From Methanomicrobiales archaeon (GTDB taxonomy: Archaea; Halobacteriota; Methanomicrobia; Methanomicrobiales; JACTUA01): a stretch of DNA of 8,985 bases. The notes beneath the pieces were generated by a model. It was given only the letters and a program-made list of their open reading frames with translations. It had not been told where the DNA came from and did no database searches. Below are positions 1 to 7,121 of the stretch, piece by piece. Each line of letters begins with the position of its first letter. The first letter of the stretch is position 1. The stretch lies in the NCBI GenBank assembly GCA_028678815.1, contig JAJRCS010000060.1, forward strand, positions 1-8,985, read 5' to 3'. A program made the translations under genes and the position numbers.

Positions 1-1
1 G

Positions 2-286
2 GTGGTGGCCATGGCCGTCGCGAAGGGCGACGAGATCATCGTCATGTCCTCCTCGGGGAACGTGATGCGGACCCGGGTCTCGGAGATCTCCATCCAGAAG
101 CGGAACACCCGGGGCGTCCGGATCATGAACCTCGAGGAGGGGGACCGAGTCGTCGGGGTCGCCATCGTCCGGCCGGAGATGAACGGGGAGAACGGGACCC
201 CCGCGCCGGCCTCCCCCCCCTGCCCGGTGACACCCCCGAAGGACACAAAAGAACCTTCATATAGGGGTACTCCCCCTCGTTTTTAG
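2..286 (+). CDS. gyrA: DNA gyrase subunit A, C-terminal end (partial)
   Basis: This is the 3' end of a gene entering from the left edge. GyrA is the DNA-cleaving and rejoining subunit of gyrase, which introduces negative supercoils; its C-terminal beta-pinwheel wraps DNA. The visible residues (KGDEIIVMSSSGNVMRTRVSEI, then a TRGVRIMNLEEGD block followed by RVVGVAIV) match the final blade of a GyrA pinwheel. After about residue 59 of the visible part the protein becomes a Pro/Thr/Gly-rich tail unlike the family, ending in TAG at 284-286. That tail runs through an 8-C run (213-220) and through the likely promoter of the next gene, so the true stop may be earlier: losing one C would give TGA at 228-230. 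The family call is firm; the exact C-terminus is not. Confidence 0.9.
   Translation: MVAMAVAKGDEIIVMSSSGNVMRTRVSEISIQKRNTRGVRIMNLEEGDRVVGVAIVRPEMNGENGTPAPASPPCPVTPPKDTKEPSYRGTPPRF
257..266 (+). promoter_or_regulatory. TATA box for the UPF0047 gene
   Basis: TTCATATAGG lies about 40 nt before the ATG at 301, which would start the transcript near 286. The short leader would then carry the ribosome-binding site GAGGGAG at 286-292, 8 nt before the ATG. The box is inside the annotated tail of gyrA. A T5 run at 280-284 could end gyrA transcription. Confidence 0.5.
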
Positions 287-300
287 AGGGAGTTCTCGGC

Positions 301-744
301 ATGTACCGGACCGTTATCGCCGTCGACACGAAGGGCGAGGGGGACATCGTGAACATCACCGGCGAGGTGGAGAAGGCCCTCCGGGAGAGCAGGGTGACGG
401 AGGGCCTCGTCCACCTCTTTGTCACCGGGTCCACGGCAGCCCTCACCACCATCGAACACGAGCCGGGGGTCCTTTCGGACCTGAAGCGGTCCCTCTCCCT
501 CCTCGCTCCCCCGGACATCCCCTATGCCCACGACGGGAAGTGGGGCGACGGCAACGGGCGGTCCCATGTGAAGGCCGCCATCGTCGGCCCCTCCCTCACC
601 ATCCCCGCGGGGAAGGGCATGCTCGACTGCGGCACCTGGCAGCAGATCGTGCTCCTGGAGTTCGATATCCGGCCGAGCCGGCACCGGACCATCACGTGCA
701 CCATCGTGGGCGAGCAGGGCCCGGAGACGAGTTCACGGCGGTGA
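301..744 (+). CDS. UPF0047 / YjbQ family protein (secondary thiamine-phosphate synthase-like)
   Basis: A 147-residue protein matching the UPF0047/YjbQ family over its full usual length of about 130-150 residues. Family hallmarks are visible: FVTGSTAALTT at 40-50, H77 followed by a GDGNGRSH segment (82-89), GPSLTIPAGKGMLDCGTWQQ (96-115), and the closing FDIRPSRHRT (121-130). The conserved H77, N85 and H89 cluster in a pocket in solved family members. E. coli YjbQ has weak thiamine-phosphate synthase activity in complementation tests, hence the common label, but the physiological reaction is not settled, so the thiamine link is only a family-level hint. It is cytosolic with no signal or membrane segment. 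The ATG at 301 is supported by GAGGGAG at 286-292. It follows gyrA but probably has its own promoter, and it converges with the UPF0147 gene 30 nt downstream. Confidence 0.9.
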   Translation: MYRTVIAVDTKGEGDIVNITGEVEKALRESRVTEGLVHLFVTGSTAALTTIEHEPGVLSDLKRSLSLLAPPDIPYAHDGKWGDGNGRSHVKAAIVGPSLTIPAGKGMLDCGTWQQIVLLEFDIRPSRHRTITCTIVGEQGPETSSRR

Positions 745-774
745 GAAACCGGCACTTCAGAAGAGGGGAGGACT

Positions 775-1038
775 TCAGTCGAGGGGGACGGTCTCCAGCT
801 GCGAGACGAGCTCCCAGATGCGGGTCCGTGCATGCACCGGCATGTTGGGATCATTGGAGACCTCGTCGATCTTGGAGATGGCCGTCGCCGCGCGCAGGCC
901 GATGGGCTTCCCCGGGTCCATGAGGACCAGCCTCGTCTCGTCGGCGACCCGGCGGATGTTCCTCGGGATCGTCCCGTCCTCCATGATCTGCTGGAGCATC
1001 TGGATGCACGCACGGATGGTATCGTCTGGCCTGGACAT
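775..1038 (-). CDS. UPF0147 family protein
   Basis: An 87-residue, probably all-helical protein of the archaeal UPF0147 family, whose function is unknown. Diagnostic segments are [17 protein letters not shown] (18-34), [27 protein letters not shown] (41-67, the most conserved part) and the terminal [14 protein letters not shown] helix. No catalytic motif, membrane segment or signal peptide is visible. The start is placed at the ATG at 1038, not the in-frame ATGs at 1059 and 1062: a GGGAG ribosome-binding site (1043-1047) sits 4 nt before it, and the TATA box at 1071-1080 predicts a transcript start near 1049, downstream of the longer alternatives. It is transcribed divergently from the zinc-ribbon gene at 1101 and converges with the UPF0047 gene. 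Confidence 0.9.
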   Translation of the reverse strand: MSRPDDTIRACIQMLQQIMEDGTIPRNIRRVADETRLVLMDPGKPIGLRAATAISKIDEVSNDPNMPVHARTRIWELVSQLETVPLD

Positions 1039-1067
1039 GGTACTCCCTTTATGAATCATCATATCAA

Positions 1068-1080
1068 CCCATATATAATT
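1068..1080. promoter_or_regulatory. Shared TATA element between divergent genes
   Basis: The A/T-only stretch ATATATAATT (1071-1080) is the main AT-rich element between the divergent starts at 1038 and 1101. On the minus strand it predicts a start near 1049, giving a leader of about 10 nt with GGGAG. On the plus strand it lies 26 nt before the ATG at 1101, which would suggest a leaderless message, although GGAGTGA at 1089-1095 is a good ribosome-binding site. A weaker box near 1048-1056 could supply a longer plus-strand leader. Confidence 0.45.
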
Positions 1081-1100
1081 TGATAAACGGAGTGAAGGGC

Positions 1101-1475
1101 ATGGGAGAGAAGAACCCCGACGATATCATGGCCGAGTGCCTCCTCGCGGGCGGGAAGATGCTCTCGAAGGCCTGCAGGGCCTGCGGCTCACCCCTCTTCG
1201 AGGTGAAGGGGGAGACCCTCTGCGTCGTCTGCCGGGAGAAGGGGAAGGAGAAGGGGAAGGGGGCCCCTGCACCGGCTGCGGCTCCCGCACCGGCCATGGC
1301 AGCCACGGCGGCCCGGGCCGCCCCTGCCGGGGAAACCGAGGAGGAGAGGGAGCTCCGGGCGGCCATCGCGGCCCTCGCCCGGCGTGCCCGGGAGGAGACG
1401 GACCCGGAGCGGTGCCTGGCCCTCCTCTCCGCCGCGAGGGAGGCGGCCGAGGCCCTTTCCCTCCTTCACCTGTAG
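1101..1475 (+). CDS. Sjogren syndrome/scleroderma autoantigen 1 (p27) family zinc-ribbon protein
   Basis: A 124-residue protein. Residues 1-46 match the Auto_anti-p27 family: an [20 protein letters not shown] helix-plus-knuckle, then [14 protein letters not shown]. The four zinc ligands C25, C28, C41 and C44 form a compact zinc ribbon. Residues 47-80 are a low-complexity Lys/Gly then Ala/Pro linker, and residues 80-124 form a charged helix ([17 protein letters not shown]). Archaeal members are small and uncharacterised; a role in RNA or protein binding would be a guess. The ATG at 1101 is chosen because GGAGTGA (1089-1095) sits 5 nt upstream and the family domain begins right after it; a TTG at 1080 would add seven unsupported residues. 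Its 3' end overlaps the 3' end of hef by 10 nt in convergent orientation. Confidence 0.85.
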   Translation: MGEKNPDDIMAECLLAGGKMLSKACRACGSPLFEVKGETLCVVCREKGKEKGKGAPAPAAAPAPAMAATAARAAPAGETEEERELRAAIAALARRAREETDPERCLALLSAAREAAEALSLLHL

Positions 1476-3859
1476 GGCTGGCGGGCGATCTCGTAGATCT
1501 GCCGTGCCGTCTTCTCGCCGATCCCCTTCACCGCCCTGAGTGCCTCCTCGTCGGCATCGAGGACCGCCTTCACCGAGCCGAAGTGGGCGAGGAGGAGCCG
1601 GGCGTTCCGGAGGCCCACCGACGGGAAGGAGGCGAGGATGAACTCCTGCTGCTCCTTCGCGGACCGGTACGACTTGTAGGGATGGAGCTTCCGCTCGCCC
1701 CGGTCACCCTCCTCCCGGCGGGCGAGGGTGAGGATCATCTGGGCGGTCCCGAGCTCGTCGGGCGTGAAGAAGACCGCCACCCCCAGGTCCACCGCGATGG
1801 CGGCGAGGGCACCCCGGATGGCCGCGGGGTTCAGGTCCCGGGCGGTGTAGATGTCCCCGCCCTCGATGATGAGGACCGGCCTCGTGGATGCCATGGCGAG
1901 GTCCCGGACCTGCCCGAAGAGGTCCCGCTCCACGAGGGTGTCGGCAAAGTCCCTCGCGGTCTTCCGCTCCACGAGGATCCGGTCCCCGACGAGGTAATCC
2001 CCGTGGTCGAGACGGCGGAGCTCCAGGCGCACCCCGAGGTTCGAGAGGTGCTCCACGACCCGCGATGAGGTCTCCCGATCGTCGGCGACGATGGCCGGAC
2101 CCCCGGGGATGAAGGAGCCGATGGCAGTCTGGCCCTGCGACGCTTCCGGCGAGCGGTGCGGAGGAAGCGGAGCTGGAGCAACGCTCGCCGTGAGGGAGGC
2201 GGTGCGACGCAGGCCGTCCGGTGCCGTTGGCCCGGGGACCGGTTCTTCCGCCATGCCAGGGCCGGGGGGTCCCCCGGCCGGAGGGAGCGTTGCCTGGTTC
2301 CCCGGCTGCCTGGCCGGTGGCATGCCCCGCAGGGACCTCATGCCGGTCACCATGGCCCGCTCCCTCGTCTGGCTCACGTACCGGTACACCTCGTCCGAGG
2401 TCCCCTTCGTGACGAGGACCACGATCTTCCCCGCGCCGCTCCGGCCCGTCCTCCCCTTCCGCTGGATGGACCGGATCTCCGAGGGGACGGCCTCGTAGAA
2501 GATGACCATGTCGGTGGAGGGGACGTCGAGCCCCTCCTCCCCGACGGAGGTGGCGATGAGGACCCTGAACTCCCCCTGCCGGAACCGCTGGAGGGCCTCG
2601 ATCTGCATCTTCTGGGTGAGGCCCCGCTCGGCGTCCTTCGTGGCCTGCCCGACGAACCGCTCGGCGTGGATGCCAAGGGTTGCCAGGTGGTTCACCAGGT
2701 TCTGGACGGTGTCCCGGTAGGTGGCAAAGACGATGATCCGGCTGTCGGGATGGGCGGCCAGCTGGGCCTGGACGAGCTTCCCCACGAGTTCCAGCTTCTG
2801 GTGGAGCTCCCCCGTCCAGAGGGACGACTCGGCGACGAGCCGCCGGAAGGCCGGGTCGGCCCCGAGGCGCTGGGAGGCCTTGCTTCCCCCCGGCGCGGTC
2901 CCCTCCTGGGAGAGCTTCTCCAGGTAGTGCCTGAGGGCCTCGCTCCCCTGGGTCTCGGCGAGGGAGACGGCGTGCCGGAGCTTCATGATCTCGGCGTGGA
3001 CGGACGCGGCCTGGTAGGCCGACCGGTCCCCCCCCTGGATGCGCCGCTGGATCTGGGCGTTCAGTTCCGTGAGGGCCCGGATGGAGAGCTTCCCGGGCTT
3101 CGGCACCTGGAAGTGGAGCCGCTCCAGCTGGTTGATCCGGCCCGCGATGAGCCCGTTCAGGGTGCCGAGGGCCTCCCCGAGCTCCTTGGGCAGGTCCACG
3201 GGGACGTAGTGGATCTCCCGCTCGTGGACATAGGGCCGGACGTCCTCGTCGCTCTCCACCCGGCTCTCGACCCTCGCGATGGAGAGGTTCCCGCAGACCT
3301 CCTCCACCTTCTCCCGGTCCCCGCCGGGTGACGCCGTCATGGCGAGGATGAGGGGATCGGCCGCGGTCTCCATGTACCGCTTCGCGATGAAGACATAGGC
3401 ATAGTTCCCAACGGCACGGTGGCACTCGTCCACCACGAGGAGGGTGACGTCCGCGAGGGTGTACCGGCCCGCGAGGAGGTCATTCTTCACCGCCTGGGGC
3501 GTCGCGAAGCAGAGCCGGGAGCCGGCCCAGGCCGCCTTCCGCTCCTCCGGCGGGGTCTCGCCGGTGAACATCACGAAGGGGGAGGGATCGCCCTCCTTCC
3601 TTCCCGGGACGAGGAGGAGCCGCCCGAAGAACCGGAGGTGCTGCTCCACGAGGGGCTTCGTCGGGGCCATGACGAGCACCCGCCCCCCCTTGTTATGGAT
3701 CCGGGAGGCCGCGGCGATGAGGGCGATGGCCGTCTTCCCGAGGCCGGTCGGGAGGACCACCATGGTGTTCCCCTCCAGGGCATGGAGGGCGATGGCCAGC
3801 TGGTAGCGCCGCTCCTCGAGGCTCTCGGGCCGGATAAGGGGATGGGTGATGTACTTCAT
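1466..3859 (-). CDS. hef: Hef: SF2 helicase / XPF-family structure-specific nuclease
   Basis: A 797-residue archaeal homologue of FANCM and XPF that processes stalled replication forks and branched DNA. The helicase has Walker A PTGLGKT (37-43), DECH (144-147), TAS (175-177), an inserted thumb-like helical region of about 220-370, ATSVGEEGLDVP (436-447) and QRKGRTGRSG (466-475). A Pro/Gly/Ala-rich, probably disordered linker spans about 511-585. The XPF-type nuclease follows, with ADDRE at 592-596 and the catalytic GDxnERKx3D signature (G620-D621, E631-R632-K633, D637), then tandem helix-hairpin-helix at about 745-792 (VKGIGEKTARQI). All helicase and nuclease motifs are intact, so both activities are expected. 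The ATG at 3859 shares an ATGA overlap with the glyS stop, and typical Hef proteins begin with this MKYITHPLI. The open frame upstream to 4264 is only a shadow of glyS. QTAIGSFI (577-584) resembles a PCNA-binding motif. Confidence 0.96.
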   Translation of the reverse strand: MKYITHPLIRPESLEERRYQLAIALHALEGNTMVVLPTGLGKTAIALIAAASRIHNKGGRVLVMAPTKPLVEQHLRFFGRLLLVPGRKEGDPSPFVMFTGETPPEERKAAWAGSRLCFATPQAVKNDLLAGRYTLADVTLLVVDECHRAVGNYAYVFIAKRYMETAADPLILAMTASPGGDREKVEEVCGNLSIARVESRVESDEDVRPYVHEREIHYVPVDLPKELGEALGTLNGLIAGRINQLERLHFQVPKPGKLSIRALTELNAQIQRRIQGGDRSAYQAASVHAEIMKLRHAVSLAETQGSEALRHYLEKLSQEGTAPGGSKASQRLGADPAFRRLVAESSLWTGELHQKLELVGKLVQAQLAAHPDSRIIVFATYRDTVQNLVNHLATLGIHAERFVGQATKDAERGLTQKMQIEALQRFRQGEFRVLIATSVGEEGLDVPSTDMVIFYEAVPSEIRSIQRKGRTGRSGAGKIVVLVTKGTSDEVYRYVSQTRERAMVTGMRSLRGMPPARQPGNQATLPPAGGPPGPGMAEEPVPGPTAPDGLRRTASLTASVAPAPLPPHRSPEASQGQTAIGSFIPGGPAIVADDRETSSRVVEHLSNLGVRLELRRLDHGDYLVGDRILVERKTARDFADTLVERDLFGQVRDLAMASTRPVLIIEGGDIYTARDLNPAAIRGALAAIAVDLGVAVFFTPDELGTAQMILTLARREEGDRGERKLHPYKSYRSAKEQQEFILASFPSVGLRNARLLLAHFGSVKAVLDADEEALRAVKGIGEKTARQIYEIARQPYR

Positions 3860-5586
3860 TTTCCGAGGGACGAAAATGCAAGAGTTCCGGCGATGAGGCC
3901 CTGCAGGGTGCCGGGGAGGGCGGCCCTCTTCACCCGGACCTGCGCCATGCTGTCCCGCTCCCGGACGGTGACGGTGCCGTCCTCGAGGGTCTGGTAGTCC
4001 ACGGTGACGGCGTACGGGGTACCGATCTCGTCCTGCCGCCGGTACCTCCGGCCGATGGCCCCGCTCTCGTCGAACTCGGTGAAGATCCCCGCGCCGGTCA
4101 GGGCATCGGCGATCTCCCGGGCCACCCGGTCGAGGCCGTCCCGGCTCACGAGGGGGAAGACCCCGGCCTGGACCGGTGCGACCCGGGCGGGGAGCCGGAG
4201 GACCCGTCTGAGCTCTCCCTCCACCATGTCCTCGGTGTACGCGTGCTCGAGGACGGCGTAGCACATCCGGTCGATGCCGTACGAGGGCTCGATGACGTGG
4301 GGCATCACCTCGACGCCCCGGACCTCCACGTCCTCATCCCGCACCTGGTAGAGGGAGGCCGGGATGAGGACCTTCTCCCCGTCCACCGTCACCTCCACCC
4401 CGCCGGGACCGGGATCGGCCTCCACGAGGGCGTCGGCCACCTGCTTCGCCTTCCCCCGGAACTTCGGGCCGAGGGCCTTCATGTCCGGGAGGATCCGCCT
4501 CCGGCGCTCCACCCGGGGCGTCTCGAGGGGGATGTAGGCGGTGAGGGCAACCCCGCTCACCCCGGCGTGGGCCTTCAGGTCATAGTCGGTCCGGTCGGCG
4601 ATCCCGACGAGCTCCACCCAGCCGAAGCGCTTCGAGAGGAACTCCGCGTCCCAGCAGTCGGCGGCATAGTGGGCCCGCTCGGTGGTGAGGTGCTGCCGGA
4701 ACCGGAGCCGGGCGGGGTCGACGCCGATGGAGACGAGGATGTCGCAGGTGAGGGCGATGTAGTAGGCCACGTACTCGTTCGCCACGAGGCCCTTCTCCAC
4801 GGCCTCCCGCATGGTCATCCGGACGGGTTCCTCCTTCGCCTCCTGCGCCGAGCAGCCGAGGAGGGGGACCTCGTAGAGGGCGTACCGGTCGAACCGGGGG
4901 TGCCGCTTCCCCTCGGGGTGGACGAAGATCTCGGCCTCGGCCTGGGTGAACTCCCGGAGCCGGATCATCCCCTGCCGCGGCGAGATCTCGTTCCGGTACG
5001 ACTTCCCCACCTGGACCGCCCCGAAGGGGAGCTTGTCCCGGTAGAACCGGAGGAGCCGGGGGAAGTCGGTGAAGATCCCCTGGGCGGTCTCGGGCCGGAG
5101 GTACCCCTTCCGCTGGGAGCCGGGCCCGATCCAGGTATTGAACATGAGGTTGAAGTCAAAGACCTTCACCTCCCCGAGCTCCTCGCCGCAGGCGGTGCAG
5201 GGGAGCATCCGCAGGCATCCGGCAAGGGCCTCGGTGGTCATCCCTGCCGCCCCGTCGATACCGGCGCCCGCCGCGACATGGTCGGCCCTGAGGTACTCCT
5301 CGCAGTGGGGGCACTGGCACATCTTGTCAGAGAAGCCCTTCACGTGCCCCGAGGCGACGTAGATGGGCTCGATACCGACGGTCGGGCACTCGATCTCGTA
5401 GAAGCCCTCGCGGATGACGTAGAAGGCCCGCCAGGCATCCTCGATCCGCCGCTTCATCTGGGCACCGAGGGGCCCGTAGTCGATGAGCCCCGCCACGCCC
5501 CCGTAGATCTCGGCCGAGGGCCAGATGAAGCCCCTCCGCTTTGCCAGCTCCATCACCTTCTCGTAGATGTCATCCGGTTCTGCCAC
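3856..5586 (-). CDS. glyS: Glycyl-tRNA synthetase (archaeal/eukaryotic alpha2 type)
   Basis: A 576-residue class II aminoacyl-tRNA synthetase that charges tRNA-Gly in the cytosol. The N-terminus (DIYEKVMELAKRRGFIWPS, then GLIDYGPLG) is typical of the dimeric type. Motif 1 lies around 50-85 (ECPTVGIEP). Two CxxC knuckles, C92-C95 and C130-C133, probably bind zinc. Motif 2 is FGAVQVGKSYRNEISPRQG (188-206) with FTQAEAE (213-219), and motif 3 is PSYGIDRMCYAVLEHAY (434-450). The anticodon-binding domain is about 467-560. The length is normal. The start is set at GTG 5586: the leader carries GGAGA just upstream, and the TATA box at 5621-5628 predicts a transcript start near 5600, so the in-frame ATGs at 5610 and 5619 would probably lie upstream of the message. 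The stop overlaps the hef start (ATGA), indicating translational coupling. Confidence 0.97.
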   Translation of the reverse strand: MAEPDDIYEKVMELAKRRGFIWPSAEIYGGVAGLIDYGPLGAQMKRRIEDAWRAFYVIREGFYEIECPTVGIEPIYVASGHVKGFSDKMCQCPHCEEYLRADHVAAGAGIDGAAGMTTEALAGCLRMLPCTACGEELGEVKVFDFNLMFNTWIGPGSQRKGYLRPETAQGIFTDFPRLLRFYRDKLPFGAVQVGKSYRNEISPRQGMIRLREFTQAEAEIFVHPEGKRHPRFDRYALYEVPLLGCSAQEAKEEPVRMTMREAVEKGLVANEYVAYYIALTCDILVSIGVDPARLRFRQHLTTERAHYAADCWDAEFLSKRFGWVELVGIADRTDYDLKAHAGVSGVALTAYIPLETPRVERRRRILPDMKALGPKFRGKAKQVADALVEADPGPGGVEVTVDGEKVLIPASLYQVRDEDVEVRGVEVMPHVIEPSYGIDRMCYAVLEHAYTEDMVEGELRRVLRLPARVAPVQAGVFPLVSRDGLDRVAREIADALTGAGIFTEFDESGAIGRRYRRQDEIGTPYAVTVDYQTLEDGTVTVRERDSMAQVRVKRAALPGTLQGLIAGTLAFSSLGK

Positions 5587-5620
5587 GGTGTCTCCTTCTC
5601 CCCTGTACATCGACCACAAA

Positions 5621-5628
5621 TTATAAAA
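5621..5628 (-). promoter_or_regulatory. TATA box of the glyS-hef operon
   Basis: TTTTATAA read on the minus strand is a strong archaeal TATA box. It places the transcript start near 5600 and gives a leader of about 14 nt containing a GGAGA ribosome-binding site before the GTG at 5586. This site decides the glyS start codon. Confidence 0.65.
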
Positions 5629-5660
5629 TCATATTATCCCAAGGTATGCGGTAAAGAATA

Positions 5661-5671
5661 TCCTTAAATAA
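5661..5671 (+). promoter_or_regulatory. TATA box of the HTH regulator gene
   Basis: TCCTTAAATAA lies about 46 nt before the ATG at 5712 and would start a transcript near 5692. The leader then includes GGAG at 5702-5705, 6 nt before the ATG. It is separated from the oppositely oriented glyS box by about 35 nt. Confidence 0.5.
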
Positions 5672-5711
5672 CATAGCAGAGACTGTAGTGCGGTATTCAT
5701 TGGAGCCACAC

Positions 5712-6320
5712 ATGGAAGAAGACAAGCGGAAGAAGCAGCTCCTCGACCTTTTTACCACCATAACCAACAAGACCAAGATCGTGGAACCCATGAAGAAGAT
5801 CCATGGCTCCCTCCGGGACCGGGATGCCATCGAGCGGGAGATCGCTCTCATCATGCGGGAGATCCTCGACAAGGGATACTTCAAGACCAAGCTCACCCCC
5901 CGGCAGCTCGCCCGGCTCGTCATGGCCTTCCACGACGGGAAGAACGATACCGAGATCGCCCGGTCCCTCGGGGACGAGAAGCTCTCCAAGACCGTGGCCC
6001 GGGCCCGGGTCCGCATGAAGCTCTTCCGGGACCTCGACTTCAAGATGCCCTTCGACCAGGAGAAGCTCAACGAGCTCATCGAGTCGGGGAAGACCATGAA
6101 GGACGTATCCGAGGAACTGGGGATCTCCCCCTCCACCCTCCGGGAGTACCGGCACGTCCTGGAAGAGGTGAACGACCCCACCCTCGACCCCTACCTCCAG
6201 CGGATCCACGACGTCATGGAGGACCGGGACCTCTCCGAGCAGATGACGAAGGGGCTCGCCGAGAACGGCCTCACCGAGGCCATCGATATCACCGAGGCCG
6301 AGCTCATCGACGTCACCTGA
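5712..6320 (+). CDS. Predicted double-HTH DNA-binding protein (resembles conditioned medium-induced protein 4)
   Basis: A 202-residue soluble protein. From memory of the family it resembles the haloarchaeal 'conditioned medium-induced protein 4' over its full length; I could not confirm this by search. Two regions look like sigma-region-4/MarR-style helix-turn-helix segments: 62-107 (GKNDTEIARSLGDEKLSK) and 117-152 (SGKTMKDVSEELGISPSTL then REYRHVLEE). The N-terminal 40 residues are highly charged (EEDKRKKQ), and the C-terminus is acidic (ITEAELIDVT). A DNA-binding regulatory role is an inference from the fold pattern; no ligand or catalytic site is visible. The ATG at 5712 is preferred to the GTG at 5688 because GGAG at 5702-5705 precedes it and the TATA box at 5661-5671 points to a transcript start near 5692. 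It is divergent from glyS and followed by the UPF0173 gene after 48 nt. Confidence 0.75.
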   Translation: MEEDKRKKQLLDLFTTITNKTKIVEPMKKIHGSLRDRDAIEREIALIMREILDKGYFKTKLTPRQLARLVMAFHDGKNDTEIARSLGDEKLSKTVARARVRMKLFRDLDFKMPFDQEKLNELIESGKTMKDVSEELGISPSTLREYRHVLEEVNDPTLDPYLQRIHDVMEDRDLSEQMTKGLAENGLTEAIDITEAELIDVT

Positions 6321-6339
6321 TCCCCTCACCTCCCCACAC

Positions 6340-6347
6340 CTTTTTAT
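6340..6347 (+). promoter_or_regulatory. TATA box of a probably leaderless message
   Basis: CTTTTTAT is centred about 25 nt before the ATG at 6369, and no Shine-Dalgarno-like sequence lies between them (CCCCCGCCCCGATTCTCTTGT). That spacing puts transcription start at or next to the ATG, as in archaeal leaderless transcripts. Confidence 0.6.
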
Positions 6348-6368
6348 CCCCCGCCCCGATTCTCTTGT

Positions 6369-7034
6369 ATGCGACTCACCTGGCTCGGCCATGCCTGCTT
6401 CCTTCTCGAGGGTTCGCGATCGGTGCTCATCGATCCCTACGTGCCGGAGGGGCCCATCCGGGCCCGTCCCGATATCGTCGCCATCACCCACGGGCACGAG
6501 GACCACCTGGGGGAGGTGATGCGCCTCGGAAAGAAGACCGTCGCCATCACCGAGATCGGAAAATACCTGCGAGAGAAGGGCCTCACCGTCGAGACCATGA
6601 ACCTCGGGGGCACCATCACGGTGGATGGCGTGGAGTTCACCATGACCCCTGCCCTTCACTCCTCATGGCTCGAAGCGGAGGGACCGGGGTTCTACGGCGG
6701 CTGCGCCTGCGGGTACGTCATCGGCATGGACGGGGTGCGGGTCTACCATGCCGGCGATACCGCGCTCTTCTCGGACATGAAGCTCATCGGGGAGCTCTAC
6801 CAGCCGGACATAGCCCTCCTCCCCATGGGGGGGAGGTTCACCATGGGCCCCCGGGAGGCGATGATGGCCGCGGACTTCATCGGCGCACGGACTGTGATCC
6901 CCATGCACTACAGCACCTGGCCGGCCATCCTCCAGGATCCCCTCGCCTTCAGGCATGCCATCGAGCGGACCACGGACCTGAAGGTGGTCGTCCTCTCCCC
7001 GGGGGAGGCGTACGAGGTGGGAGGGAAGGGGTAG
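6369..7034 (+). CDS. UPF0173 metal-dependent hydrolase (metallo-beta-lactamase fold)
   Basis: A 221-residue protein of the UPF0173 family (YtkL-like; related to UlaG-type metallo-beta-lactamase-fold enzymes). Visible metal-binding features are H8 in WLGHACF, the HGHEDH core (H41, H43, D45, H46), H97 in ALHSSW, D130 in HAGDTALFSDM and H180 in PMHYSTWP. This is a full set for a two-metal hydrolase at the usual family length of about 220-230. The substrate is unknown. It is cytosolic. The ATG at 6369 begins the standard MxLTWLGHA N-terminus, and the upstream TATA box suggests a leaderless message. It follows the HTH gene in the same direction but probably has its own promoter. About 500 bases of non-coding, repeat-bearing sequence follow it. 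Confidence 0.93.
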   Translation: MRLTWLGHACFLLEGSRSVLIDPYVPEGPIRARPDIVAITHGHEDHLGEVMRLGKKTVAITEIGKYLREKGLTVETMNLGGTITVDGVEFTMTPALHSSWLEAEGPGFYGGCACGYVIGMDGVRVYHAGDTALFSDMKLIGELYQPDIALLPMGGRFTMGPREAMMAADFIGARTVIPMHYSTWPAILQDPLAFRHAIERTTDLKVVVLSPGEAYEVGGKG

Positions 7035-7121
7035 GAACCTCCTCAAGACATGCCCGGGGATTCGCCTACCAGTTATAGGGATTCAACTTCTCTCGGTAAT
7101 GCTGATGACGCTCCCGGGGGA

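Noticed and set aside
2156..3331. 391-residue open frame on the plus strand opposite hef (and a similar one at 1136-2068)
   Set aside because: Both are antisense shadows of hef and the zinc-ribbon gene; composition is typical of the complementary frame of GC-rich coding sequence.
3860..4264. Upstream extension of the hef open frame to 4264
   Set aside because: It lies antisense-free but out of frame within the glyS coding region, is Arg/Pro/Gly-rich like a frame shadow, and Hef proteins normally begin at the ATG at 3859.
4243..5667. 474-residue open frame on the plus strand opposite glyS
   Set aside because: It is a GC-rich antisense shadow of a certain gene, full of Gly/Glu/Leu/Pro low-complexity, with no recognisable domain.
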